A stretch of DNA of 64,000 nucleotides from Epilithonimonas hispanica. Lineage in GTDB: Bacteria; Bacteroidota; Bacteroidia; Flavobacteriales; Weeksellaceae. This document shows positions 42,579 through 51,538 of this stretch, in pieces. Every line of letters begins with the position of its first letter. The stretch's first letter is position 1. Position numbers and translations under genes: made by a program. Where the stretch lies: assembly GCF_003385395.1 (NCBI RefSeq), contig NZ_QNUG01000010.1:52547-116546 (forward strand), written 5' to 3'. The notes beneath the pieces were generated by a model. The model was not told the origin of the DNA. It searched no databases and saw only the letters and a program-made list of their open reading frames with translations.

Positions 42579-43406
42579 ATGAGTGAAGAAAAAGAAATGT
42601 CCTTTCTTGGGCATATTGGAGAACTAAGATCCCATCTTGTACGATCTATTTTAGCAATTGTAATTTTAGCAGTAATTGTAGGTTTCAATATCAATTGGGT
42701 GATGGATCATATTTTTTTTGGTCCTACAAGAAATGATTTTTTAACTTTCAGAATTGTCAACCATTATTCTAGAGCACTTACAGGTAATGACAGCTTCGTT
42801 TTACCTGCACAGTTCAGCGTACAACAGAAGCAGTTGTTCCAACAATTCAATGTAATGATGGCCGTTTCTATTTTCTCTGGATTGGTTCTAGCTTTTCCTT
42901 ATATTGTTTGGGAAATTTGGAAATTCATCAGTCCAGCATTGATGCCTAATGAAAAGAAGAATTCTATTTTCTACATCAACGCCATTTGGATACTTTTTAT
43001 GACTGGAGTTTTGACCGGTTATTTTCTGATTCTCCCTTTCGCTATTAATTTTGGATTGTTATTCAAAGTTTCAGATAATATCGTTCAGCTATTTGATTTA
43101 TCGGATTACACTACTCTTTTCCTGCAAGTCACAATGGGGATGGGTGTTGTATTTCTTTTTCCTATTGCAGTTTACATCTTGACATCGATTGGGATTTTAA
43201 CACCTCAATTCTTACGTACTTATAGACGACACGCCATTGTTTTGATTATGGTGGTTGCTGCAATCATCACGCCTGCAGATGTTCTAAGTATGATGGCTGC
43301 GGCATTGCCATTAGTCCTTTTATATGAAATAAGCGTGATAATGTCGAACGTTATCTATAAAAAGATGCAGAAAAAGAATCAGAGTAAAGATATTACGAAA
43401 ATATAA
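42579..43406 (+). CDS. tatC: Sec-independent translocase subunit TatC
   Basis: A 275-residue inner-membrane protein with six helices, the receptor for twin-arginine signal peptides. MSFLGHIGELRSHLVRSILAI is the conserved N-terminal motif that includes the Glu contacting the RR pair. FPYIVWEIWKFISPALMPNEKK near residue 108 is the second hallmark. Upstream frame up to 42504 is open, but the ATG at 42579 starts the conserved text and follows a -7 box by 29 bases. Between helices 1 and 2 a loop of about 50 residues is longer than in E. coli. tatA is not adjacent. A likely client is the Tat-signal aminotransferase at 9617. Confidence 0.95.
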   Translation: MSEEKEMSFLGHIGELRSHLVRSILAIVILAVIVGFNINWVMDHIFFGPTRNDFLTFRIVNHYSRALTGNDSFVLPAQFSVQQKQLFQQFNVMMAVSIFSGLVLAFPYIVWEIWKFISPALMPNEKKNSIFYINAIWILFMTGVLTGYFLILPFAINFGLLFKVSDNIVQLFDLSDYTTLFLQVTMGMGVVFLFPIAVYILTSIGILTPQFLRTYRRHAIVLIMVVAAIITPADVLSMMAAALPLVLLYEISVIMSNVIYKKMQKKNQSKDITKI

Positions 43407-43628
43407 TTAGTTTTTGATGGTTTACGATACAAACAGAAATATTAACAAAAAACTCTACTTTTGAGTGTTACTAAGAACGGGAAGATTATATATGCAGTAT
43501 AATAATCTAAATTTTTAAAACAAAGTAATATTACAATTATAAAACCAGTAATTTTCAAATAACGTAAATGTTATTTCTTAGAAATATAATAGCTAAAAAC
43601 TGGATAAAATCAACTTAAAAGAATTCTT

Positions 43629-43636
43629 TATTTTTG
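43629..43636 (+). promoter_or_regulatory. -7 box of the DUF1826 gene
   Basis: TATTTTTG fits TAnnTTTG, 30 bases before the ATG at 43667. Confidence 0.5.
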
Positions 43637-43666
43637 TATTTAAGTAATTAGACGTTTCATGTTCCT

Positions 43667-44362
43667 ATGAATAACTTTTCTGACAACACCCAAATCAAAA
43701 TAGTTTCTACTTTCCCTGAACTTATAAACAATAATTTTAAAGGGTCAACCAATGCCATTTGTTGGGATAGAAATTTGGAAGGAGATTTTAAAGAGATTGT
43801 TTACAAACTGCACTTAAAAGATAATATTACAGAAGTTAGTATTGAAGATCTTCTGTCTCTTCAATTATCTAAAAATGGTCAAATTGCTAGAGAAATTATT
43901 CTAAATGATTTAAAATTATTATCCGATTCTGGAGCTTCACCTTCGCTCAATTTGCTTAAAAGCTATGATCGGGATGAAGAACTCGATTTCATTTCAACAG
44001 ATGTTTATTCTTATCACGTCGATCGTTCGCCTATTCCGACAAGTACATTTTTATGTACTTATTATGGAGCTGCAAGTGATATTTTACCAAACGAACAGGC
44101 AATTCAACAAATTTTGATTCCCGAGATTCGAGAAAAGCTTCAAGAATTGCATAATGGACCGGAAGAGGAATTTGAAACTTTTTTGGAGGAATATTATTTT
44201 GATTTACATTATCAACCAATGCCAGATGCAAAGCCTATTAATCTAGGTTTAGGTCATCTTTGGAGATTAGCCGTTGACAATCCGCAACAAGAAGTCTTAC
44301 CGTGTATCCATCGAGCGCCTAAAGAAAATGAGGGAGAATATAGACTTCTTTTAATTTGTTAA
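43667..44362 (+). CDS. DUF1826 family protein
   Basis: A 231-residue cytosolic protein. The family signature is clear in the C-terminal half: VYSYHVDRSPIPTSTFLCTYYGAASDILPNEQA near residue 112, then MPDAKPINLGLGHLWRLAVDN and PCIHRAPKENEGEYRLLLIC at the end. In gamma- and alphaproteobacteria DUF1826 genes are often in zinc-responsive (Zur) operons with CobW-type GTPases; no such partner is seen here. His and Cys residues in YHVDR, FLCTYYG and PCIHR would suit metal binding (inference). It stands alone, converging on the XRE regulator with three bases between. Confidence 0.8.
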   Translation: MNNFSDNTQIKIVSTFPELINNNFKGSTNAICWDRNLEGDFKEIVYKLHLKDNITEVSIEDLLSLQLSKNGQIAREIILNDLKLLSDSGASPSLNLLKSYDRDEELDFISTDVYSYHVDRSPIPTSTFLCTYYGAASDILPNEQAIQQILIPEIREKLQELHNGPEEEFETFLEEYYFDLHYQPMPDAKPINLGLGHLWRLAVDNPQQEVLPCIHRAPKENEGEYRLLLIC

Positions 44363-44365
44363 AAA

Positions 44366-44659
44366 CTACAATAAATCTTCCGGAACAGAAATATTATTTT
44401 TCTTCATAAAGTCAAGTAACTCATTATATTTAGTCTCATAATGACCTCCTCCACATTGGTCTGAGATACTGCAGATATCTGAAGGTTTTATATCTAATAT
44501 AGCTGAAACTTTAGTCAAAATATCAAGATTGATTTTGACTTTAGAATTCTCAATATCCGAATAGGCTTTCTGTGAAATTCCCATTTCAAAAGCCATATAT
44601 TCCTGAGTAAAGTCCTTATCTCTTCTTATTTTTCTGATATTTTTTCCACACAATTCCAT
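44366..44659 (-). CDS. XRE-family helix-turn-helix regulator
   Basis: A 97-residue DNA-binding protein. The Cro/C1-type HTH covers residues ~5-60 (NIRKIRRDKDFTQEYMAFEMGISQKAYSDIENSKVKINLDIL). The ending is short (LLDFMKKNNISVPEDLL), with a CSISDQCGGGH stretch that carries two Cys and a His. The frame is open to 44719, but ATG 44659 is chosen because the HTH begins four residues later. It diverges from the cbb3 oxidase genes and shares the intergenic region, so it may control them; that is inference. Confidence 0.82.
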   Translation of the reverse strand: MELCGKNIRKIRRDKDFTQEYMAFEMGISQKAYSDIENSKVKINLDILTKVSAILDIKPSDICSISDQCGGGHYETKYNELLDFMKKNNISVPEDLL

Positions 44660-44716
44660 CGCTTTGATTTTTAGTAGTTTTCGGTATAGTTTAGAAGTAA
44701 ATCTATTAGCAGTACA

Positions 44717-44737
44717 CAAAGCTACAAAATACCTTTG
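44717..44737. promoter_or_regulatory. Back-to-back -7 boxes between the XRE gene and ccoNO
   Basis: TAGCTTTG on the minus strand (44717-44724) faces the XRE gene and TACCTTTG on the plus strand (44730-44737) faces ccoNO. The two lie five bases apart, so the polymerases would compete. ccoNO would have a ~90-base leader. Confidence 0.5.
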
Positions 44738-44834
44738 TCAAAATATAAAACGGGACTATGATATTTATTTCCATCAATAGAGCATCCTAAAAAGCTCATC
44801 GAAATAAAATTATTATCGACCTCAAAACGTATAT

Positions 44835-47114
44835 ATGGAGACACAAAAGTTTAATTATGACAATAATATTGTCAGAGCATTTCTCTATGCGACCGTAGCA
44901 TTTGGAATTATTGGTTTTATCTTGGGGCTTACAGCAGCTCTGATGTTGTTTTATCCGGAATTGCCGGAGTTTTTCTTTGGAACAGATGATACAACGATTC
45001 AAAGTTTGAGAAGTGGTAATATCCAAGGATTGATTAATTCTCAAGGTGCAATGGGATTCGGTAGAATCAGAATGTTGCACACAAGTGCTGTGATTTTCGC
45101 TTTTGTATGTAATTCTTTTTTCTGCGGTGCTTATTACAGTATGCAAAGACTTTTGAAAACTAGAATGTACAGCGATACATTATCTTGGATTCATTTCTGG
45201 AGTTGGCAATTGATGATTATTGCTGTAGTCATCACATTTTTAATGGGAATCAATACATCAAAAGAATATGCGGAACACGAGTGGCCAATAGATATTCTGA
45301 TTACAATCTCTTGGGTAATTTTCGGAATCAATATGTTTGGAACAATTCTGAAACGAAGAGTTAGACATTTATATGTGGCTATTTGGTTTTACATTGGAAC
45401 TTGGATTGCTGTTGCAATGCTTCATATTTTCAATAATTTAGAAGTTCCTTTATCATTCACAAGTTGGAAATCCTATTCAGCTTACGCAGGCGTAAAAGAT
45501 GCTTTGGTACAATGGTGGTACGGTCATAATGCGGTTGCATTTGTTTTGACGACACCAGTTTTAGGATTGATGTATTATTTCTTACCTAAGGCAGCAGATC
45601 GTCCTGTATTTTCTTATAAATTATCAATTATCCACTTTTGGTCATTGATTTTTGTTTATCTCTGGGCAGGACCACACCACTTACAATATACAGCTTTGCC
45701 AGCTTGGGCTCAAGCAGTTGGAACGGGATTCTCAATTATGCTGATTGCACCTTCTTGGGGAGGAATGCTCAACGGACTTTTAACATTAAGAGGCGCTTGG
45801 GATAAAGTAAGAGAAGAACCTATCCTCAAATTCTTTGTTGTCGCTGTAACTTGTTATGGTATGGCAACATTCGAAGGGCCACTTTTGGCAACAAAATCAT
45901 TAAACAAGATAGGTCATTATACAGATTGGGTAATTGGACACGTTCATTTGGGCGCATTGGGTTGGAACGGATTTATGGCATTTGGAGTTATTTATTACTT
46001 GGTTCCTGTAATGTGGAAAACTGAGATTTGGTCAAAAAAACTCGCTAATTGGCATTTTTGGTTGGGAACTTTAGGAATTATTTTCTACGCTGTTCCAATG
46101 TATTTAGCAGGATTTACTCAAGGTTTGATGTGGAAACAATTCAATCCGGATGGAACTTTAGTTTACAAAAACTGGTTGGATACTGTTACTGCTATTCTAC
46201 CCTATTTCAAAATGAGATTTTTAGGCGGATTATTTTATCTAGGTGGAGCAATATTGATGGTTGTCAATGTTTATAAGACAATTAAAGCTGGTTCATTTCA
46301 AAAAAATGTTCCCGCAGAAGCTCCAGCTTTGGCTAATGTCAATACATCTAGAAAACAAGGAGAAGGCTTCCATCTTTGGTTGGAAAGAACACCACATCTT
46401 TTATCTGTTCTAGCATTTGTTGCCATTGCGATTGGCGGAATCGTAGAAATTGTTCCAACTCTTACTCTACAAAGTAATGTACCACAAATATCAGCCGTAA
46501 AACCATATTCGCCTCTTGAACTGGAAGGTCGGGATCTTTATGTGCGCGAGGGCTGCAACTCCTGCCACTCTCAGATGATCAGACCTTTCCGTGATGAGGT
46601 GATGCGGTTTGACGGTAAAAACGGACAATATTCTAAAGCAGGAGAATTTGTCTATGACAGACCTTTTTTATGGGGATCAAAAAGAACAGGTCCAGATCTT
46701 CATCGTGAAGGTCAAAGAAATCCTGATTCTTGGCATTTCAAACATATGTACAATCCAAGAATAACTTCGGCAGGTTCTATTATGCCACGCTTTCCTTGGT
46801 TAATTACTAACAAATTGGATCGCTCCCAAATGGTAAATAAATTATTATTAATGAAAAATAGTTTTGACATTCCGTACAAAAAAGCTGAAATCGATTCTGC
46901 AAATCATTGGGCAGACAATCAAGCCAAAGGAATTGTTAAAAGAATCTTTTCTGAAGCTGCAGATTTAAAAGACCAAATGGAGCAAGAAAAGCAAGCAAAA
47001 GGAAATGATTTTGTACCGCTTGAACAAAGAGAAATCATTGCTATGATTGCTTATCTACAAAGACTAGGAACCGACATCAAAACTACTGAAATCAAAACTG
47101 CAAGCGTAGAATAA
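44835..47114 (+). CDS. ccoN: cbb3-type cytochrome c oxidase, fused subunits I and II
   Basis: A 759-residue fusion of CcoN and CcoO in the inner membrane, the high-affinity terminal oxidase for low oxygen. CcoN part (1-~500): LHTSAVIFAF with a heme b ligand, WWYGHNAVAFVLTTPVLG, WAGPHHLQYTALP (copper ligands) and DWVIGHVHLGALGWNGF (heme ligands). CcoO part (~535-759): a transmembrane anchor, then CNSCHSQMIRPF near residue 567 binding one heme c. Fusion is normal in Bacteroidota. ccoP follows after 17 bases. No ccoG, ccoH or ccoS maturation genes are seen nearby. Confidence 0.95.
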   Translation: METQKFNYDNNIVRAFLYATVAFGIIGFILGLTAALMLFYPELPEFFFGTDDTTIQSLRSGNIQGLINSQGAMGFGRIRMLHTSAVIFAFVCNSFFCGAYYSMQRLLKTRMYSDTLSWIHFWSWQLMIIAVVITFLMGINTSKEYAEHEWPIDILITISWVIFGINMFGTILKRRVRHLYVAIWFYIGTWIAVAMLHIFNNLEVPLSFTSWKSYSAYAGVKDALVQWWYGHNAVAFVLTTPVLGLMYYFLPKAADRPVFSYKLSIIHFWSLIFVYLWAGPHHLQYTALPAWAQAVGTGFSIMLIAPSWGGMLNGLLTLRGAWDKVREEPILKFFVVAVTCYGMATFEGPLLATKSLNKIGHYTDWVIGHVHLGALGWNGFMAFGVIYYLVPVMWKTEIWSKKLANWHFWLGTLGIIFYAVPMYLAGFTQGLMWKQFNPDGTLVYKNWLDTVTAILPYFKMRFLGGLFYLGGAILMVVNVYKTIKAGSFQKNVPAEAPALANVNTSRKQGEGFHLWLERTPHLLSVLAFVAIAIGGIVEIVPTLTLQSNVPQISAVKPYSPLELEGRDLYVREGCNSCHSQMIRPFRDEVMRFDGKNGQYSKAGEFVYDRPFLWGSKRTGPDLHREGQRNPDSWHFKHMYNPRITSAGSIMPRFPWLITNKLDRSQMVNKLLLMKNSFDIPYKKAEIDSANHWADNQAKGIVKRIFSEAADLKDQMEQEKQAKGNDFVPLEQREIIAMIAYLQRLGTDIKTTEIKTASVE

Positions 47115-47131
47115 TCTGAAAATTAATCGAA

Positions 47132-48007
47132 ATGAAAACTAGAACTCCAATTTCTATATACATCGTTGCTGCTGTAATTTCTATATTCATTGTTTTTGAA
47201 ATGTCCGATGACTCCAATTATCTACTGACTCCATTATTTTGGGGACTAATTGTAGTTGTAATCCTTCTTTTATTCATTATGAACTCTATAGGAGATCTTG
47301 TGGAAAATGCTAATTTCAAACTTTTATCCGACGAAGAAAAACAAGAATATCTAAAAGAGAAATCAATTCCTTATTTTAAAAAACTTTGGGATTCGGCTTT
47401 CAAAAAACAGTCAGCTAAAGAAGAAAAAGAAATCCTAATCGATCACGGTTTTGATGGCATTACAGAGCTTGACAATCAGCTTCCAAAATGGTGGTTAGGA
47501 TTATTTTATTTTACCATTGCATCTTGTGTTGTTTACTTATTTGCTTTTGCCTTTACAGATTATGCACATCCTGATGTTGAATATCAAGACGAAGCCAAAT
47601 TCCAATTGGCCTCAATTAAAGAATATGAAAAAACGGCACCTGCAATAGATCTAGAAACAGCGACTTACAATGCAGAAAATATCGCAGAAGGTGAGCAAAT
47701 ATTTAAAACGAATTGTGTTTCCTGTCATTCAGATGCAGGAAAAGGTGGAATTGGTCCAAATCTTACAGACAAAAAGTGGATTAATATCAAACAGAAAAGT
47801 CTTTTCAAAAATGTTTTCTGGATGTTAGAAAACGGGTCACCTAACAATCCTACGATGCGACCTTTCATCAAAGATGGCGTTATTACAGGAAGAGATGCAG
47901 AAAAAGTTGCCGCTTACATCTATCACATCAATCAAGAAAAATCTCCAATTACAGAAGCTCAAGGCGGTGCAGCACCACAAGGAGAGGAAGCACATTGGCA
48001 GGAATAA
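47132..48007 (+). CDS. ccoP: cbb3-type cytochrome c oxidase subunit III
   Basis: A 291-residue membrane-anchored cytochrome c. Two helices near residues 8-24 and 30-52 come before the canonical CcoP anchor (WWLGLFYFTIASCVVYLFAFA near 119). The first 52 residues look like a fused CcoQ-type segment. One heme site is present, CVSCH near residue 195 (NCVSCHSDAGKGGIGPNLTD), with Met in NPTMRPF as likely second ligand. Proteobacterial CcoP has two CxxCH sites, so this is the monoheme form. It hands electrons to CcoO. A hairpin lies 33 bases downstream. Confidence 0.93.
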   Translation: MKTRTPISIYIVAAVISIFIVFEMSDDSNYLLTPLFWGLIVVVILLLFIMNSIGDLVENANFKLLSDEEKQEYLKEKSIPYFKKLWDSAFKKQSAKEEKEILIDHGFDGITELDNQLPKWWLGLFYFTIASCVVYLFAFAFTDYAHPDVEYQDEAKFQLASIKEYEKTAPAIDLETATYNAENIAEGEQIFKTNCVSCHSDAGKGGIGPNLTDKKWINIKQKSLFKNVFWMLENGSPNNPTMRPFIKDGVITGRDAEKVAAYIYHINQEKSPITEAQGGAAPQGEEAHWQE

Positions 48008-48039
48008 TTACGATAATATAAAGCCTTATTTTACTCGTT

Positions 48040-48075
48040 TGAACTCATATTAAATTGAAATTTGATATGGGTTCA
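48040..48075 (+). terminator. Terminator after ccoP
   Basis: TGAACTCATAT (48040-48050) pairs with ATATGGGTTCA (48065-48075) with one G-T wobble, followed by T residues. Confidence 0.55.
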
Positions 48076-48173
48076 TTTTTTAAAATTATTTGGATAATCT
48101 TATCCTCTTTTACAATTCACAAATATCTTACTGACTAATCTATTAGTTCAAAATTAATTTCTTTTCTAAAAAA

Positions 48174-49954
48174 ATGTTCAACAAACCACTACACAGCTTT
48201 CATATTCCTGTAATGGGTCTAGCTTACACTATCGACAGCCCGATTCGCGTTGCCCAATTTGGTATATCTTCAGTAATTTCTATCATAGATGACGAGATTA
48301 CAGAAAAGATGCGCAGTTTCTACAGTCAAAAATTCAACCTCGATTATTCAAATATCTCTATCAAATCCGAAGATCATCGTGCTAAAAGAATTACTGCGTA
48401 TCTCAACATGGTAGATGATATTGTTAATGAAAAATTCAAAACTTTCAAAGAAGATTTAATTCATAAAAAAGAAGCCCTGAAAAATTTTATTGATATTCTG
48501 CCCAATACATCGATAATTAAATCAAACCTTCAAAGCTTTTTAAGTCAAACCAATCTCAATTCAACTTTAAAAAACTTCATTGATACGCATCTTAAACCAG
48601 GTTCTATAGATGTCAATATTATGACAAAAGTGGATAAAGATAATTTTAAAAATAAAGAACAGTTGCCTGTTATTTATAATGATGCACACGCTTCTTTACG
48701 CGGATTCGCTCACAGCAAACTATCTTCTTCCGTAGTACTTTCCGCAGGCCTTAATCCGAGATTGTACAGTTATATCGAAGAGTTTGAAGATTTTTATCCA
48801 GATATTAATAATCAAATTAAGAAAAAAATTATTCTAAAGGTAAGTGATTTTCGCTCAGCGATGATTCAGGGTAATTTTTTAGCAAAAAAAGGACTTTGGG
48901 TCTCCGAATACAGAATAGAATCCGGCTTGAATTGTGGCGGTCACGCTTTTGCTACTGAAGGTTTGTTATTAGGACCAATTTTGGAAGAATTCAAACAAAG
49001 AAAAAATGAGTTAACCGAATCTGCCCATTCATTAATGACAAACGCTCTGAAAACCAAATCCAGAAACATTCCATCTGAAATATTGGAAACAAAAATCACA
49101 GTTCAAGGCGGTGTAGGAACATCGGAAGAACATCAATTTCTTTTGTCTAATTATAGTTTGGACAGCGTGGGTTGGGGTTCACCATTTTTGCTTGTTCCAG
49201 AAGCTACTTCGGTAGACCAAGAAACCCGGAATCTCCTAGCGAATGCTGAGGAAAATGACTTTTACCTAAGTAATCTCTCACCTTTGGGAGTTCTTTTCAA
49301 CACGGTTAAAGGAACTTCTAATGAATTGGCGAGGAAATCAAAAGAAATTAAAAATAATCTGGGAAGCTCTTGCCCAAAAAAGTTCTTGGCTCTAAGTAAA
49401 GAATATACTCCTGAAGGCATTTGCACTGCTTCAAAAAAATATCAAACTTTGAAACTTGAAGCATTGGAAAAAGAAAAATCGACAGCCAGTGTAGAGCAAT
49501 TCTCTATTCGAAAAAATAAAATTACCGAGAAAGCCTGCTTATGTGTTGGTCTTGCCAATTCGCTTATTTAGAAAATGACATAGAAATCAAAGGTGAAAAG
49601 CAAGGCGTTGTTATTTGCCCAGGACCCAATCTTGCCTATTTTGACAAAGAAGTGTCTCTTTCTGAAATGACAAAACATATCTATGGAAATACTAATATCC
49701 TTTCTGATTTGTATCGTCCTAATATTTTTATCAATGAACTTAAAATGTATGTTGACCATCTAAAAAAAGGTATGCAGGAATCACTCAAAGATTCTAATGC
49801 TATTAATCAGAAAAAATGGAAAACATTCAAACAAAATCTGTTAAATGGAATTGCTTACTACGAAGATTTGCTAGAAAATACATCTTTTTTTCAACCAGAA
49901 AGGGAAACGATAAAAAAGGAACTTCAAGAATTTAAGTTAACATTATTAGGTTAA
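48174..49954 (+). pseudogene. Large conserved protein with a single-base frameshift
   Basis: Reads from ATG 48174 for 465 codons to TAG at 49569. Inserting one base near 49560 turns the ending GLANSLI into GLANSAYLENDIEIKG, which continues in the next frame with KQGVVICPGPNLAYFDKEV to a stop at 49952-49954. The repaired product is about 593 residues. Marks are SGLNCGGHAFATEGLLLGPILEEF near residue 250, ITVQGGVGTSEEHQFLL near 308 and CLCVGLANSAY near 460. The first two recall flavin-dependent TIM barrels such as nitronate monooxygenases; that is a weak match. No signal peptide. Real mutation or sequencing error cannot be told apart here. Confidence 0.7.
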
Positions 49955-50099
49955 GACTTAAAATAAATCCTCTATTGAATTGACACTGCAATTGTTTAGG
50001 TTATCTATCATGAATCTATGAGTACAAATGACAACTGTTATTTTATAAAATATTTCATGATAAAATAACATCAATCGATTAAACAAATAATTCGTTAAT

Positions 50100-50314
50100 G
50101 ATTAAAAATTTTCATTTCAAAAATTCTGAAGTTCAGATAAAATCCAAAACTTTCCGCTTAATCTTTAAATCCCGAATCATAAATAAATTTGTCCCAGTTT
50201 TTCTCTTAAAGAAATATCATCAGGAAATTCATTAATCAGATTTCTCAACTTATCACAGGCTTTTTTCTTTCTTCCTGCTTTCAGGTCTTCGTTTATTCTG
50301 TAGATAGTTCCTAT
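50100..50314 (-). pseudogene. Decayed DUF6584-like gene remnant
   Basis: From 50314 the minus strand reads IGTIYRINEDLKAGRKKKAC, then LRNLINEFPDDISLREKLGQ IYL, then a TGA stop at 50177-50179. The following bases give DSGFKD in one frame and GKFWILSELQNF in another, then a stop, together forming the continuation of the same small-protein family. At least two frameshifts and two stops are needed to explain it. The expected start codon reads ATA instead of ATG. The text resembles the helical-repeat DUF6584 proteins ('KARDRLHGLI..YPNNLELR..LGEIY'), from memory of the family. Clearly non-functional. Confidence 0.6.
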
Positions 50315-50390
50315 ATTTTTTTTAATTAAAACTAAGTAAACATCGGTTATTTTTTTCCATTCTAAATAATTTTGACCTTAAAAACACAAA

Positions 50391-50415
50391 AAACGCCCCG
50401 ATTATCGAGGCGTTT
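50391..50415. terminator. Hairpin next to the decayed gene
   Basis: ACGCCCCGA and TCGAGGCGT (within 50391-50415) pair with one mismatch around TTA, with A and T tracts outside. It has no intact gene to serve. Confidence 0.55.
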
Positions 50416-50665
50416 CTGTAGTATTTTGATTAAATTTTTACATGTTTACAGTAAATAATTTTCAAAGCAAGCACATTTCGCCTCATTCCATATCATCCAT
50501 TCACATCCTAATAGTCCCTTTGATGAAGGGCTATCGCATAGATTTACATTGATATGTGCTATTTGTATTGTCATAATTTTTCGAAAATGACTTTAATAAT
50601 TGTCGCTAAAAGCTAAGTAGGCAAGTAAGTGGCAAATAGAAAATCAAAAATAAATTAATAAAGTT

Positions 50666-51517
50666 TTACATCGTCTTTTGAAAACTATTTTCCTTCAAAA
50701 ACTCCAAGCTTCTTATAGCCAATTCCTCCGCATCATAAGGAGATTTCTGCCAAAGAGAAACCATCTGCTGCATTCCGGGAATGGATGATGAAAAGTTTTC
50801 CAAGACCAGATTTCCTTCAAAATTGATTTCTTTTAAAGCTTTGAAAAGTTCATTCCAATTAACTGTTCCTTCGCCAAGCATTCCGCGGTGAGATTCTGTG
50901 ATGTGGACGTGTTTTAGTTTTTTGCCCGCAAGAATAATTGGGTCGTAGAAATTGTCCTCTTCAATATTCATATGGAAAGTATCGAGATGAAGAAACAGAT
51001 TGTCTTTCTTTGTTTTTTCAATTAAATCCAACACATTTTTTGCCGTATTACAAACATAAGATTCGTAACGGTTGATTGGTTCAATTCCAATATTAACGCC
51101 TTTTTCTTTGGCATAATCGGCAACTTTGTTCCAGACTTCAACAATGACTTCAGATTCATTATTGGTTAAAGGATTTCCTGAAAAAACGCCGATTCCGCCG
51201 TGAAGAACACCTCCTAAAAAATCAGTTTCCAATTCTGAAGTTTTATCAATGGCTTGTTTTATCATTTTTTCTGCAACCTCCGGATAAAAAGCAATATGGG
51301 CTTCTTTGGGAAGATTCAAAGAGCAAACGACGTCCAGATTGTTATCTTTTAATTGTTGTTTCACTTCTTTAGAATTGAATTCCATTGAAGTTGGAAGTAA
51401 GATTTCTATCAAATCAAAACCCGCTTTTGCTGTTTTTTCTATCGCATATTTTCCTGCTTCTGGTGTCCAAACCGGAGTAATCCAAGATAGCAGTGAAGCA
51501 CCAAATTTTACGTTCAT
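50666..51517 (-). CDS. Sugar-phosphate isomerase/epimerase family, ketohexose 3-epimerase-like
   Basis: A 283-residue TIM barrel of the AP endonuclease 2 superfamily. The metal and catalytic set of D-tagatose/D-psicose 3-epimerases is visible: Glu in NIGIEPINRYESYV near residue 147, Asp and His in LHLDTFHMNIEED near 180, His and Arg in VHITESHRGMLGEGTVNW near 205, and Glu in NLVLENFSS near 240. It would interconvert ketohexoses such as fructose and allulose at C3, or act on the phosphate form. Last gene of a sugar operon with kinase, transporter and porin. Confidence 0.8.
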   Translation of the reverse strand: MNVKFGASLLSWITPVWTPEAGKYAIEKTAKAGFDLIEILLPTSMEFNSKEVKQQLKDNNLDVVCSLNLPKEAHIAFYPEVAEKMIKQAIDKTSELETDFLGGVLHGGIGVFSGNPLTNNESEVIVEVWNKVADYAKEKGVNIGIEPINRYESYVCNTAKNVLDLIEKTKKDNLFLHLDTFHMNIEEDNFYDPIILAGKKLKHVHITESHRGMLGEGTVNWNELFKALKEINFEGNLVLENFSSSIPGMQQMVSLWQKSPYDAEELAIRSLEFLKENSFQKTM

Positions 51518-51538
51518 TGTATTTAATTTTAAATTTAA

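Larger units (their letters stand above)
49955..50665. other. 711-base region with a decayed gene and a terminator
   Basis: No intact gene. It holds the remnant at 50100-50314 and a hairpin at 50391-50415. The rest (49955-50099 and 50420-50665) shows no frame, repeat or recognisable regulatory signal. Confidence 0.6.
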
